A stretch of DNA of 64,000 nt from Sphingomonadales bacterium (GTDB lineage: Bacteria; Pseudomonadota; Alphaproteobacteria; Sphingomonadales; Sphingomonadaceae). The notes below the pieces were generated by a model. The model saw nothing but the letters and a program-made list of their open reading frames with translations, did not search any database and had not been told where the DNA came from. Below, in pieces: positions 9,612 to 19,309 of this stretch; positions within the stretch are counted from its first letter, which is position 1; each line of letters opens with the position of its first letter. Location: the NCBI GenBank assembly GCA_025351405.1, contig JANXVZ010000033.1, positions 28,967 through 92,966 on the forward strand, read 5' to 3'. A program made the position numbers and the translations under genes.

Positions 9612-11006
9612 TCAGCCCGCCATCGCGCGCCTCGCCGCTATGCGTCCCTGCACGACATAGGCAATGGCGAGCAGCGCCAACCATGGCACCCCGACGATCC
9701 AGGCGACGTTCCAGAATTGCGTGTCGAAAGCCATCGTCAGCAACAGCGCCGCCAGCAGAATAAGTGCAGCGATCTGCGGCACCGGAAAAAACGGCGATCG
9801 CCGGATCAGCAACGCCGGATCCACCTGGCGACGGAATCGCAAATGGCAGACGAGGATCGCCATCCAGACGAGCACCCCGCCAAACAACGCCATTCCGAAC
9901 AGGTAATTATAGGCGGCAGCAGTCGCATAAGACAGCGAGGCGGTGACCATGATCACCAGCCCCGAGGTGACTATCGCGGCCACCGGCGCGCCGCGCTCGC
10001 TCAGCCGTTCTAGAAAACCGGGCGCCAGGCCGCTGCGCGACAGGGAGAACAACATGCGCGAGGCAAGATAGAGATTGGTGTTCATGCTCGACAGCGCCGC
10101 GGTGACGACGACAAAATTCATGACACCGGCAACGTGGCGGATGCCACCATAGGCGAACAGGCGCACGAACGGGCTTTGCGTCACCACTTTTGCCCCCGCC
10201 TCGGTCCAGGGCAGGAAGCTGACCATGATCCCGAGCGCCAGGACGTAGAACAGGAACAACCGCAGCGCCATCGACCGCAATGCGGCGGGAATAGCGGTGG
10301 CCGGGTCTTCGGCCTCGCCGGACGTGACCGCGATCAGTTCGATGCCGTAGAAGGAGAAGATGGCGATCAGCACGCCGAACCACACGCCGGTCCAGCCGTT
10401 GGGCATAAAACCGCCGGGCAGTTGCGTGAGGTTGTGCAGTCCAATGGCCGGCACGCCGATACCCAGGATGAACGTCAGCCCGAATATGATGAACAGCACG
10501 ATCGCCACGACTTTTATCAGCGCGAACCAGTATTCAAAGCTGCCGAAATTGGCGACCGAGCGCGCGTTGACCCAGATCATCGCAGCGGCAAACCCCGTCG
10601 CCCACAGCACGACCGGAACGTCCGGAAACCAGAACTGCATGAACACACCGGCCGCGACCGCCTCGCCGCCGATGGCGATGACCTGGGCGAACCAATAGGT
10701 GTAGCGCACCATGAAGCCGGCCCAGCGGCCTATGTACATTTCGGCATAGACGCCGAACGACCCCGCTGTCGGGTGGACGACCGCCATTTCGGACAGGCTG
10801 AATACCATAACAACAGCGATGGCGGCGGCGATCAGATAGCTGATCAGCACCGCGGGGCCGGCATAGCCGATGGCGATACCCGAACCCATGAACAGTCCGG
10901 TGCCGATGGCACCACCCAGCCCGATCATGACGATCTGGCGCTGGGTCAGCGCACGCGCCAGCCCGGCTTCGCGGGCGATGGCCGCCGGTGGCGCGGCGTC
11001 GTTCAG
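9612..11006 (-). CDS. amino acid permease (APC superfamily)
   Basis: RQIVMIGLGGAIGTGLFMGSGIAIGYAGPAVLISYLIAA, multiple TM segments; start uncertain: candidate CTG at 11006 overlapping upstream TGA, first ATG at 10928. Confidence 0.88.
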   Translation of the reverse strand: MNDAAPPAAIAREAGLARALTQRQIVMIGLGGAIGTGLFMGSGIAIGYAGPAVLISYLIAAAIAVVMVFSLSEMAVVHPTAGSFGVYAEMYIGRWAGFMVRYTYWFAQVIAIGGEAVAAGVFMQFWFPDVPVVLWATGFAAAMIWVNARSVANFGSFEYWFALIKVVAIVLFIIFGLTFILGIGVPAIGLHNLTQLPGGFMPNGWTGVWFGVLIAIFSFYGIELIAVTSGEAEDPATAIPAALRSMALRLFLFYVLALGIMVSFLPWTEAGAKVVTQSPFVRLFAYGGIRHVAGVMNFVVVTAALSSMNTNLYLASRMLFSLSRSGLAPGFLERLSERGAPVAAIVTSGLVIMVTASLSYATAAAYNYLFGMALFGGVLVWMAILVCHLRFRRQVDPALLIRRSPFFPVPQIAALILLAALLLTMAFDTQFWNVAWIVGVPWLALLAIAYVVQGRIAARRAMAG

Positions 11007-12172
11007 CCGAACACCGGGCGCAAGCGCTCCATTGCATCGGCGAGGACCGTCGGAGAGCGCGCAAAGCAGATCCGCATGAAGCGTTCGGAGCCTTTGCCGA
11101 AGAATATTCCCGGTGCCAGCCCGACCTGGGTCTTCTCGAGGATTTGGAGACAAGCGGCGCGCGAATCGGCCATGCCATCGATTTCGAAGAACACGTACAT
11201 CGCCGCCTTCGGACGCGCCGACATCCTGACCCGCGGCATCGCGGCAAAGGCGCTGCACACGATGTCTGCGCCCGCCGCGCAATAGGCATTCATTCTTGCA
11301 ACAAAGTCCTCGCCATGGCGCAGCGCCGCGATGGCACCATGTTGCAGGAATGTCGTCGTGCCGCTGGACGTGTACTGGGTCAGCATCGCCAGCGTCGGAC
11401 CGACCGACGCAGGGTGCACCAGCCAACCGAGCCGCCAGCCGGTCATCGCCCAGGATTTCGAGAAGCTGTTTATGACCAGCACCCGGTCTTCGGGCTCGGC
11501 AATGGTGAGGATGCTGGGGCCGCAGCGTTCGCCGAACACCAGCCGATGATAAACTTCATCCGCCAGCAGCCAGATGCCGCGCGCCCGCGCGAATTCGAGC
11601 AATTCGCGCTGGACAGACAGCGGGATCATCGCACCGGTGGGATTACCGGGGGACGCAAAGAAGATCGCCCGGGTGCGGCCATCGCAGGCCGCAGCGACGC
11701 GGCCGAGATCGAGCTGCCAGCCGCTGGCGGTGTCGTCCATCCGCACCGATCGGACTTCGCCACCGACGATCTGCACGATGCCGCCGATGTTGGGCCAGAC
11801 CGGATCGATGACGACGACATTGTCACCTTTCTCGACGATCATTTCGATGGCGAGCATGATCGCCGGCATCCCGCCGTTGGTGACGGTGATGCGATCAGGC
11901 GTGATTGCGGTGCCGAGGAGATCGTTATGATATTCGCACAGCGCATCGCGGAGCTCCGGGATGCCGTTCTGGTTTGAATAGCCGGTGTGGCCGGCGCGGA
12001 TGGCGGCATGTGCCGCATCGCCGATGAAGGGCGCGGTGGCCAGGTCGCTTTCGCCGAACCATAGCGGCAGGATGCCGCTTCCCGGCGCGAAGGCCTGCTT
12101 GGCGATGGTCGAGATGTTTTCGAGGCTGATGCCGGCAATCTGCGCCCGGATGTCGTGGACGGCGTTGGTCAT
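11003..12172 (-). CDS. pyridoxal phosphate-dependent aminotransferase class I/II
   Basis: LWFGESDLATAPFI, GHTGYSNQNGIPELRDAL, ASPGNPTGAMI, NSFSKSWAMTGWRLGW PLP-lysine motif. Confidence 0.93.
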   Translation of the reverse strand: MTNAVHDIRAQIAGISLENISTIAKQAFAPGSGILPLWFGESDLATAPFIGDAAHAAIRAGHTGYSNQNGIPELRDALCEYHNDLLGTAITPDRITVTNGGMPAIMLAIEMIVEKGDNVVVIDPVWPNIGGIVQIVGGEVRSVRMDDTASGWQLDLGRVAAACDGRTRAIFFASPGNPTGAMIPLSVQRELLEFARARGIWLLADEVYHRLVFGERCGPSILTIAEPEDRVLVINSFSKSWAMTGWRLGWLVHPASVGPTLAMLTQYTSSGTTTFLQHGAIAALRHGEDFVARMNAYCAAGADIVCSAFAAMPRVRMSARPKAAMYVFFEIDGMADSRAACLQILEKTQVGLAPGIFFGKGSERFMRICFARSPTVLADAMERLRPVFG

Positions 12173-12930
12173 GCTTTATCCTGCGCAATGGCGAGCGAAC
12201 GGGCGATGCCGCCGCGCGCCAGCCTGATGTCGTCCTCCGCGACGACGAACTGGAAACCCTGCGCCATCCGTTCGCGCGCGGCCTCTGCAGTGGTGGTAAA
12301 CACCCCGCACGGCACCGCGACGGCGCGGCAGGCAGCCAGTATCGCCTGGATGGCAGCTTCCAGATCGGCGTCCGGTCCCAGTTGCAGCGCAAGGTCGCCG
12401 GGGCCGATGAACACCATGTCGAGGCCCGGCGTCGCGGCAATCGCGGCGGCATTGGCCAGCCCTTCACGGGTCTCGATCATCACCGAAACCAGGATTTGCG
12501 TCGTGCATGCCGCCACATAGGGCGCCATGGCGCCGAGCGGCCGAAGGCCACCGCCCGAACGGCCACCGTGCGGTGGATATTGCGCAGCGGCAACGGCGGC
12601 TGCGGCTTGCTCGGCGGTATCCACCAGCGGCACGATCACCCCTTGCGCGCCGTAATCGAGCGCTTCGCCGATGGCGGCGATGCTGTTGGCCTGCACACGT
12701 ACCAGCGGCGTCGATGCGCCGGCGGCAGCGATGGCGGCGTGCAGGCTGGCGCGCTCCCAAAGCCCATGCTGGCCATCGAAGACGATGGCACCCGGGGTGG
12801 ATTCGGCAGCGATTTCCGCAAGTGCCGTCGAACCGAGACTCAGCCACACACAGGCAACGCCTTCCCCGGAACGCATGCGGGCAAGGGCGTGGTTGGTGAA
12901 TTGTCCGATCATGCCTGACTTTGGCTCCAT
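12169..12930 (-). CDS. HpcH/HpaI aldolase family protein
   Basis: VFDGQHGLWER, VRVQANSIAAIGEALDYGAQGVIVPLVDTAEQA, MIETREGLANAAAIAATPGLDMVFIGPGDLALQLG. Confidence 0.92.
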   Translation of the reverse strand: MEPKSGMIGQFTNHALARMRSGEGVACVWLSLGSTALAEIAAESTPGAIVFDGQHGLWERASLHAAIAAAGASTPLVRVQANSIAAIGEALDYGAQGVIVPLVDTAEQAAAAVAAAQYPPHGGRSGGGLRPLGAMAPYVAACTTQILVSVMIETREGLANAAAIAATPGLDMVFIGPGDLALQLGPDADLEAAIQAILAACRAVAVPCGVFTTTAEAARERMAQGFQFVVAEDDIRLARGGIARSLAIAQDKA

Positions 12931-12990
12931 AAACCGGCTTCTACAAGCGGCACCACGATACCCCCGGCCCGCCTGCGGGAGTGACGCGTT

Positions 12991-15645
12991 TTACCCCAGC
13001 CGCGCGAGGGCCGCCCCAAGGCGTTCCGCCTCGGCCGACCGCGCCTCATGGTCGGCGCGCGCCTTTTCGATTGCCTCCGGCTTGGCCTTTTCGACAAAGC
13101 CGGGTGAATTGAGGCGGCCCGCGAGCGCATCGCGCTCCTTTTCGGCAGCGGCGCGGGCCTTTTCGAGGCGGGCGCGTTCAGCGGCGAGGTCGATTACGCC
13201 TTCGAGCGGCAAGGCATAGGTCGCTTCGGCATGGACGAGTTGCAGGCGTGTGCCGCCGAAGGGCGCTGGCGCTGGCGTGATGCGCGCCAGCCATGCGATT
13301 GCCGCTGCATGTCCCGCAAGGCGTGACACGACGACCGGGCTGGCACCCTCGACGCTGTAACCGAGTTTTGCACCGGGCGGGACATTCAGCTCCATACGCG
13401 CCGAACGCACCTCGCTGATAAGCCCGATCAACCATTCGATGTCGGCACTCGCCGTCGCGTCGGTCGGCAGTGCCGCTGCATCGGGCCATGCCGCGACGAT
13501 CAGATCGCCCTCGCGCTGCCCCAGCTTGTGCCAGAGCTCCTCGGTCAGGAACGGCATGACCGGATGGAGCATGACGAGAATCTGGTCCAGCGCCCAGCCG
13601 GTGACGGCGCGGGTTTCGGCGGCGACCGCGGCGTCGCCGCCCTCAGCCAGTAACGGCTTGGTGAGTTCGAGATACCAGTCGCAAAAGCGGTTCCAGACGA
13701 ACTGGTAAATGGTATCGGCATAGGCATCGAAGCGAAACGCGGCGATGGCTGCGTCGAGCCCGGCAGCAGTGGCAGCGACTTCGCCGATGATCCAGCGGTT
13801 GACGGCGTGACCTGCCGCCGGCGGCACGGGCGATGTCGATGCGGCAATGCCGTTCGCCTCGCAAAAGCGCGCGGCGTTCCACAGCTTGGTGGCAAAGTTG
13901 CGATAGCCTTCGACGCGCTTTTCATCGAGCTTGATGTCGCGGCCCTGGCTCTCCATCGCGGTCAGCGTGAAGCGCAGCGCGTCGGCGCCGTATTTGTCGA
14001 TCAGCACCAGCGGATCGACGGTATTGCCCTTGGATTTGGACATCTTGGCGCCCTTGGCGTCGCGGACGAGGCCGTGGCAATAGACGGTCTTGAACGGCAC
14101 CTCGCCATCCATGAAGTGCAGCCCCTGCATCATCATCCGGGCCACCCAGAAGAAGATGATGTCGAAGCCGGTGACGAGGACATCGCCGGGGTAATGGCGC
14201 GCGAGGTCGGCGGTGTCATCCGGCCAGCCGAGCGTGGCAAAGGGCCAGAGAGCGGAGGAGAACCAGGTGTCGAGGACGTCTTCGTCGCGCACGAGCGCAA
14301 GGTTGCCGGCCAGGGCCTGGGCATCCGCCTCGCTCTCGGCGACGAAGCACTGGCCATCCGGCCCATACCACGCCGGGATCTGGTGCCCCCACCACAGCTG
14401 CCGCGAAACGCACCACGGCTGGATGTTCTCCATCCAGTTGAAATAGGTTTTTTCCCAGGTCTTCGGCACGAACTGCGTCGCCCCTGAGCGCACGGCCTCC
14501 ATCGCCGGCTTGGCGAGTTCGGCGGCGTTGACATACCATTGGTCGGTCAGCCACGGCTCGACGACCACGCCGGAGCGGTCGCCATAAGGCATCTGGATGG
14601 TCTTGGCCTCGATGAGCGCGACGAGGCCGAGCACGTCCAGATCGGCGACAACCTTCTTCCTCGCGTCGAAGCGATCCATGCCGACATAATCCGCCGGGAT
14701 GCCGTCGGCCGCGATGATCCGCGCATCGGCGTCGAATATGTTGATCGGCACCATGGCGTGGCGCTTGCCCACCTCGAAGTCGTTGAAATCATGCGCCGGG
14801 GTGATCTTGACCGCGCCGCTGCCTAGCTCGGGATCGGCATGATCATCGGCGACGATCGGGATCAGGCGCCCGGTGATCGGCAGTCTGACATATTTGCCGA
14901 TGACCGACTGGTAGCGCGCATCGCCGGCGTTCACCGCGACCGCCGTATCCCCCAGCATGGTTTCCGGTCGCGTCGTTGCGACGATGATATGGTCCGCACC
15001 GCTGGCCAGCGTCACGCCATCGGCAAGCGGATAGCGGATATGGGTGAAGGTGCCGGCGACTTCGCGGGTTTCGACTTCGAGGTCCGAAATCGCCGTCTTG
15101 AGCTTGGGATCCCAATTGACCAGCCGCTTGTCGCGATACAGCAGGCCTTCGTTATACAATTGCACGAACACCCTGGTTACGGCGATGTTGAAACCATCGT
15201 CCATGGTGAAGCGTTCGTGCGCCCAGTCGCAACTGGCACCCAGCCGGCGCAACTGGCGGGTGATGGTGTCACCGCTCGTCCGCTTCCAGTCCCACACGGT
15301 TTCGAGAAACGCCGCGCGCCCCATCGCCTGCCGCGTCGTGCCTTGTGTGCTCTCCGCAAGCTGCCGCTCCACCACCATCTGCGTCGCGATGCCGGCATGA
15401 TCGGTCCCGACAACCCAGCGCGCATCGCGGCCCCTGAGCCGGTGATAGCGGATCAGCACATCCTGCAAGCTGTTGTCGAGCGCATGGCCAATGTGCAGCG
15501 AACCCGTGACGTTGGGCGGCGGGATGATGATGGTGAACGGCTGCGCATCCGGACGCGACGGGCGAAAGGCGCCCTCGGCCTCCCAGCGCGCATAAATTCG
15601 CTGCTCGAAATCGGCGGGGGAAAAGGTCTTGTCGATAAGGCTCAT
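12991..15645 (-). CDS. valS: valyl-tRNA synthetase
   Basis: [23 protein letters not shown] (HIGH), [13 protein letters not shown] (KMSKS), C-terminal coiled coil; 884 aa. Confidence 0.98.
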   Translation of the reverse strand: MSLIDKTFSPADFEQRIYARWEAEGAFRPSRPDAQPFTIIIPPPNVTGSLHIGHALDNSLQDVLIRYHRLRGRDARWVVGTDHAGIATQMVVERQLAESTQGTTRQAMGRAAFLETVWDWKRTSGDTITRQLRRLGASCDWAHERFTMDDGFNIAVTRVFVQLYNEGLLYRDKRLVNWDPKLKTAISDLEVETREVAGTFTHIRYPLADGVTLASGADHIIVATTRPETMLGDTAVAVNAGDARYQSVIGKYVRLPITGRLIPIVADDHADPELGSGAVKITPAHDFNDFEVGKRHAMVPINIFDADARIIAADGIPADYVGMDRFDARKKVVADLDVLGLVALIEAKTIQMPYGDRSGVVVEPWLTDQWYVNAAELAKPAMEAVRSGATQFVPKTWEKTYFNWMENIQPWCVSRQLWWGHQIPAWYGPDGQCFVAESEADAQALAGNLALVRDEDVLDTWFSSALWPFATLGWPDDTADLARHYPGDVLVTGFDIIFFWVARMMMQGLHFMDGEVPFKTVYCHGLVRDAKGAKMSKSKGNTVDPLVLIDKYGADALRFTLTAMESQGRDIKLDEKRVEGYRNFATKLWNAARFCEANGIAASTSPVPPAAGHAVNRWIIGEVAATAAGLDAAIAAFRFDAYADTIYQFVWNRFCDWYLELTKPLLAEGGDAAVAAETRAVTGWALDQILVMLHPVMPFLTEELWHKLGQREGDLIVAAWPDAAALPTDATASADIEWLIGLISEVRSARMELNVPPGAKLGYSVEGASPVVVSRLAGHAAAIAWLARITPAPAPFGGTRLQLVHAEATYALPLEGVIDLAAERARLEKARAAAEKERDALAGRLNSPGFVEKAKPEAIEKARADHEARSAEAERLGAALARLG

Positions 15646-15710
15646 GCGCGGGTGTTAGCGGTTGCAGCCAAGGGGGGAAAGGGGCCGCCGTTTTTGCCCC
15701 TGCCCGCTCG

Positions 15711-16085
15711 TCAGTCGCCGACGATGAGGACGGCGGCAACAATGATCAGTACGAAGCCGACGGCCTGGCGCGCTGTCACCGCCTGGCCCAGCACCACGGT
15801 GGAAAACACCGCGAAAATCAGGATGGAGATAACCTCCTGCATCCCCTTCAATTGCGGCGCAGTCAGCGATGCCGAGCCGATGCGGTTGGCGGGGACGGCA
15901 AAGCAATACTCGACGAACGCGATACCCCAGCTGATCAGGACGACGGTGACCAGCGACACCGATTTGAAGCGCAGATGGCCATACCACGCCGTCGTCATGA
16001 ACAGGTTGGAAACGACCAGCAACAGCCCCGCCCGCCAAGCCGGCGACAGCGCGGCAAACCAGCCCGCCACAGTGCCGAGCATCAA
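15711..16085 (-). CDS. DUF486 family small membrane protein
   Basis: LVVSNLFMTTAWYGHLRFK...LISWGIAFVEYCFAVPANRIG...LKGMQEVISILIFAVFS. Confidence 0.85.
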   Translation of the reverse strand: MMLGTVAGWFAALSPAWRAGLLLVVSNLFMTTAWYGHLRFKSVSLVTVVLISWGIAFVEYCFAVPANRIGSASLTAPQLKGMQEVISILIFAVFSTVVLGQAVTARQAVGFVLIIVAAVLIVGD

Positions 16086-16149
16086 CCGTGCCCGGCAATC
16101 ATACAGTGATGGCGGTCATGCGCGAGCGGGCATCATTCGTGAAGGCCCA

Positions 16150-16458
16150 TTATTCGTGACCGGTGAGCCGGCGTATCTCTGCCTGCGCGACCTTTTCGAC
16201 AATTTCGGGCAGGTTGGCATCGAGCCAGTGCTTGAGCATCGGCTGCAGCATCCCGCGCATCAGGCCATCGACCGTCATGCCGTCCGGGGCCGGAGCGAGG
16301 CTTCCGAGATCGGGCAACGCCGTGCTGACCAGTTGCGCCACATCGATCACCGGGCGCGCAACCTGCGGCAAAGGCGCGTCGGCCCCGGCGTGCGGGTCGC
16401 CCGTCACCCTCTCCCGGATAGATTCGAGAATTTCGTCGATTGAAGGTTGCTGCGTCAC
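16150..16458 (-). CDS. popZ: short DUF2497/PopZ-like polar organizing protein
   Basis: N-terminal PSIDEILESIRERV and C-terminal LMRGMLQPMLKHWLDANLPEIVEKVAQAEIRRLTG; lies between valS and tolC-like gene. Confidence 0.75.
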   Translation of the reverse strand: MTQQPSIDEILESIRERVTGDPHAGADAPLPQVARPVIDVAQLVSTALPDLGSLAPAPDGMTVDGLMRGMLQPMLKHWLDANLPEIVEKVAQAEIRRLTGHE

Positions 16459-16529
16459 CCGCGCAGTCTAGGCGATAGCGGCGATAAGGGAAGGGGCGAC
16501 GGACAATGCAACGCGGTTTTTCCGGGCGT

Positions 16530-17948
16530 TCAGGGCTGCGTCGGTCCCATCACCGCCGACTTTGATGCCCGTTCTGCCGCCGGCAACGGCAGCGCCGGCG
16601 CATCGGCGGGATAGCCATCGCCGATCTTGCGCCGCACTGCCCGCGCGTTGATGGTCGCATCATAGGGCGTCGCCGGCACACCGAGCACTTCAGCCTCGGC
16701 ACCACCGACCGCAGCCAGCAGCGTATAGCCGGCGACCTGTTCATCGCGCTGCGCCGCCGCCAGCGTCACCTGGGCGCTCAACTGCTCCTGCTCGGCGTTG
16801 AGAACCTCGAGAACGGTGCGGGTACCCACCTGGTTCTCCTGCTTGACCCCCTCGGCGGCAAGCGCGTTGGCGTCGACGGCGACCTTGGACGATTCGATGA
16901 TGGCGCGCGCCGCCTGCAACGTCGCAAAGGAATTGACCGCGCTCTCCTCGACTGATCGGGCGATGACGGTAATCTGTTCCTGCAACTGGCTGCGCCGCGC
17001 CTGGGCCTGGCGAACCTGCGAACCGATCAGCCCGCTCTGATACAGCGGGATGGTGCCCGTCAATTGGGCATTCTGGGTGAAATAACCGCCGATCGGGTTG
17101 AACTGGCTGTTGCCATAATAGCGCGTATAACCGGCCGATACTCCCGCATCGAGGCTGGGCAGCCGGGCGCGCTCGATACCCTTGACGTCGTAACGCGCCG
17201 CCGCCTCGTCAAAGCGCGCCGCGATCAGCGATGGGTTGTTGACACCGGCAAGATCGACCGCCTGGCCTTCCGTGCCCGGCAGTCGCGGCAATGCCGGCAT
17301 CGGCTCCAGTATATCGGGAAGGTGGCCGACAACGCGCAGATACGCCTGCCGCGCCGCGGTCAACTGGTTGCGCGCGACGATGTAGTTCGATTCGGCGCCC
17401 GACAGCCTGGCCTGTGACTGGGCAACATCGGTACGCGTCAGGTCGCCGACCTGGAAACGATCCCTGGAAGCCTGCAATTCGCGCTGCAACACCTTGACCT
17501 GGTTGGCGTTGAGATCGACGACACGCGCATATCGCAGCACGTCGGCATAGGCGGTGACGACATCGACGGTGATGCGATTTTCCAGCGCGCGCAGCCGGGC
17601 ACGGGCGGCGAGGATGCGATTTTCGGCGGCGCTGGTGGCAAGGCCAACGCGGCCACCCTGGAAAATCGACTGGTTGAGCTGGAGCTGCGCCTGCAGTGTT
17701 CGGCCATTGTCCTTCAGCCCGTCGATCCCGGCCTGGGCGGCACTGGCGTTGACGCCAACGCTGGGGCGACCGGCCGACAAGGCTTGCGGTACGCCTTCAT
17801 CGGACTGGCGGACCAGCGCGCGCTGCGCGCCGATCTCGGGGTTGCCATCATAGGCGGCAACGAGGGCGGACGACAGCGATTCGGCACCGGCAGGCGCTGA
17901 TGCCAGCATAACGGCCCAAGCAAGCTGAATGGAATGGCGGGAAAACTT
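16530..17948 (-). CDS. TolC family outer membrane efflux protein
   Basis: MKFSRHSIQLAWAVMLASAPAGAESL signal peptide; repeated TolC coiled-coil/beta pattern, AENRILAARARLRALENRITVDVVTAYADVLR. Confidence 0.93.
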   Translation of the reverse strand, partial: KFSRHSIQLAWAVMLASAPAGAESLSSALVAAYDGNPEIGAQRALVRQSDEGVPQALSAGRPSVGVNASAAQAGIDGLKDNGRTLQAQLQLNQSIFQGGRVGLATSAAENRILAARARLRALENRITVDVVTAYADVLRYARVVDLNANQVKVLQRELQASRDRFQVGDLTRTDVAQSQARLSGAESNYIVARNQLTAARQAYLRVVGHLPDILEPMPALPRLPGTEGQAVDLAGVNNPSLIAARFDEAAARYDVKGIERARLPSLDAGVSAGYTRYYGNSQFNPIGGYFTQNAQLTGTIPLYQSGLIGSQVRQAQARRSQLQEQITVIARSVEESAVNSFATLQAARAIIESSKVAVDANALAAEGVKQENQVGTRTVLEVLNAEQEQLSAQVTLAAAQRDEQVAGYTLLAAVGGAEAEVLGVPATPYDATINARAVRRKIGDGYPADAPALPLPAAERASKSAVMGPTQP

Positions 17949-17977
17949 CATCGGTAAAAAACTCTTGCCGAGCAGGA

Positions 17978-18613
17978 TCAAAATGCGAAGGCGGGCGTGC
18001 GGGCAAAGCCGGGCAACGGCTGCGCTGCGACTTCGAGAAAAGGCAGGCCAAGGACCCGGCCGCCTTGCACCGGACCCACAATGGCACGGCAGACCCCGCC
18101 ATCGCGCACCACCGCGGCGACGCGGCCGCCGGGGGCAAGCTGGGCGGCGATGGCATCCGGCACCACCTCGATGGCGCCCTCGAACAGGATGACGTCATAC
18201 GGGGCGGCAGCCGGCCAGCCGGCGCCGAGCGGTCCCTCGGCGATCTGGATACCGGCGGCGCGGGCGGTGACGGCCAGTGCCGGGTCGCTTTCCAGCGCCA
18301 CGACGAGCCCGGCGAGGTGCGCCGCGACTGCAGCCGAATAACCGCTGGCTGCACCCACGACGAGGACCCGATCGCGCCGGGTCAGCCCCGCGTTCTGCAG
18401 CAACAGGGCCAACGCCATCGGCTCCAGGAGCCAGCGCCCCGCGGCCACTTCGATCGGCGCATCGGAATAGGCGAGCCCGGACAGTGCCGCCGGCACGAAG
18501 TGTTCGCGCGGCACGGCGAGAAACGCCGCCTGCACGGCAAGATCGTTGACGCCGACCGTCTGCAGCTGGCTGTCGACCATCGTCTGGCGCAGGTGGCGGA
18601 AATCGAGGTTCAC
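17978..18613 (-). CDS. pcm: protein-L-isoaspartate O-methyltransferase
   Basis: LRQTMVDSQLQTVGVNDLAVQAAFLAVPREHFVP, LVVGAASGYSAAVAAHL; GTG start proposed. Confidence 0.88.
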   Translation of the reverse strand: MNLDFRHLRQTMVDSQLQTVGVNDLAVQAAFLAVPREHFVPAALSGLAYSDAPIEVAAGRWLLEPMALALLLQNAGLTRRDRVLVVGAASGYSAAVAAHLAGLVVALESDPALAVTARAAGIQIAEGPLGAGWPAAAPYDVILFEGAIEVVPDAIAAQLAPGGRVAAVVRDGGVCRAIVGPVQGGRVLGLPFLEVAAQPLPGFARTPAFAF

Positions 18614-18667
18614 AAATCTCTCACTTGCTTGGCGTTTTGGTCGACGACGCATCGAGCCTTAACCCAA

Positions 18668-18689
18668 GTGTATCATAATGCCAATACAC
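18668..18689. promoter_or_regulatory. inverted repeat GTGTAT-N10-ATACAC overlapping predicted pcm/tolC -10 box
   Basis: On minus strand TTGCGA-17 nt-TATGAT with the -10 inside GTGTATTGGCATTATGATACAC. Confidence 0.55.
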
Positions 18690-18791
18690 CTGAGTCGCAA
18701 TCGAATTGGCGTTGTTGCAAATTCGTCTAGCCGTGAAGGTTGCCCTCGCCAAGCGGCATTGCTATGGCACCGTCCCGCACCTGCTGCGCGG

Positions 18792-18865
18792 GGCCCGATG
18801 GCGGAGTGGTGACGTAACGGACTGCAAATCCGTGAACCCGGGTTCGATTCCCGGTCGGGCCTCCA
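18792..18865 (+). tRNA. tRNA-Cys (anticodon GCA), CCA encoded
   Basis: GGCCCGATGGCGGAGTGGTGACGTAACGGACTGCAAATCCGTGAACCCGGGTTCGATTCCCGGTCGGGCCTCCA cloverleaf. Confidence 0.95.
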
Positions 18866-18926
18866 ATTTACCAGGTCAGCCCAGCCCGTGTCCGCGCGCG
18901 GTCACACCGGGTCCAAGGGCCTCGCT

Positions 18927-19229
18927 TCAGGGATTTTCCCTGACATGGGCAACAAGCTCGTCGAAAAAACGCTCGAGGTTGTGCAGCACGTTGACCTTGA
19001 ATTCGTAGTTCACCTCGGGCGACGATGATTCGATGATCGGCGAGGCGTCGACCTTTTCGGCATAGGCGCTTGCCATCGTCTTCACATAGTCGGGCGTCAG
19101 GTCGATCTCGCCCATGTGATCAAGGATGCGCAGCTGAATGATCATCATCTGGCGGACGAGCATTTCGAGCGCGGTGATCCGCGCCACGGTCGCCACCGCA
19201 TCGAGTTCGACGATTTCGTTCTCGTCCAT
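18927..19229 (-). CDS. hypothetical protein (100 aa)
   Basis: Complete ORF, no shadow competitor; family not recognised. Confidence 0.65.
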   Translation of the reverse strand: MDENEIVELDAVATVARITALEMLVRQMMIIQLRILDHMGEIDLTPDYVKTMASAYAEKVDASPIIESSSPEVNYEFKVNVLHNLERFFDELVAHVRENP

Positions 19230-19309
19230 GCCGGTCAGTGTATCAGCCCGGCAGGATTGCGAAAGTGCCTGCTTGCGGTGGGCGGCGCCGATGCGGCAAG
19301 ACTGCCGGG

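Noticed and set aside
16120-16160. Direct repeat TCACGAATRATG at the popZ stop
   Set aside because: Only two short copies; insufficient evidence for function
18706-19008. 100-aa ORF across tRNA-Cys
   Set aside because: Reads straight through the tRNA gene; a spurious translation
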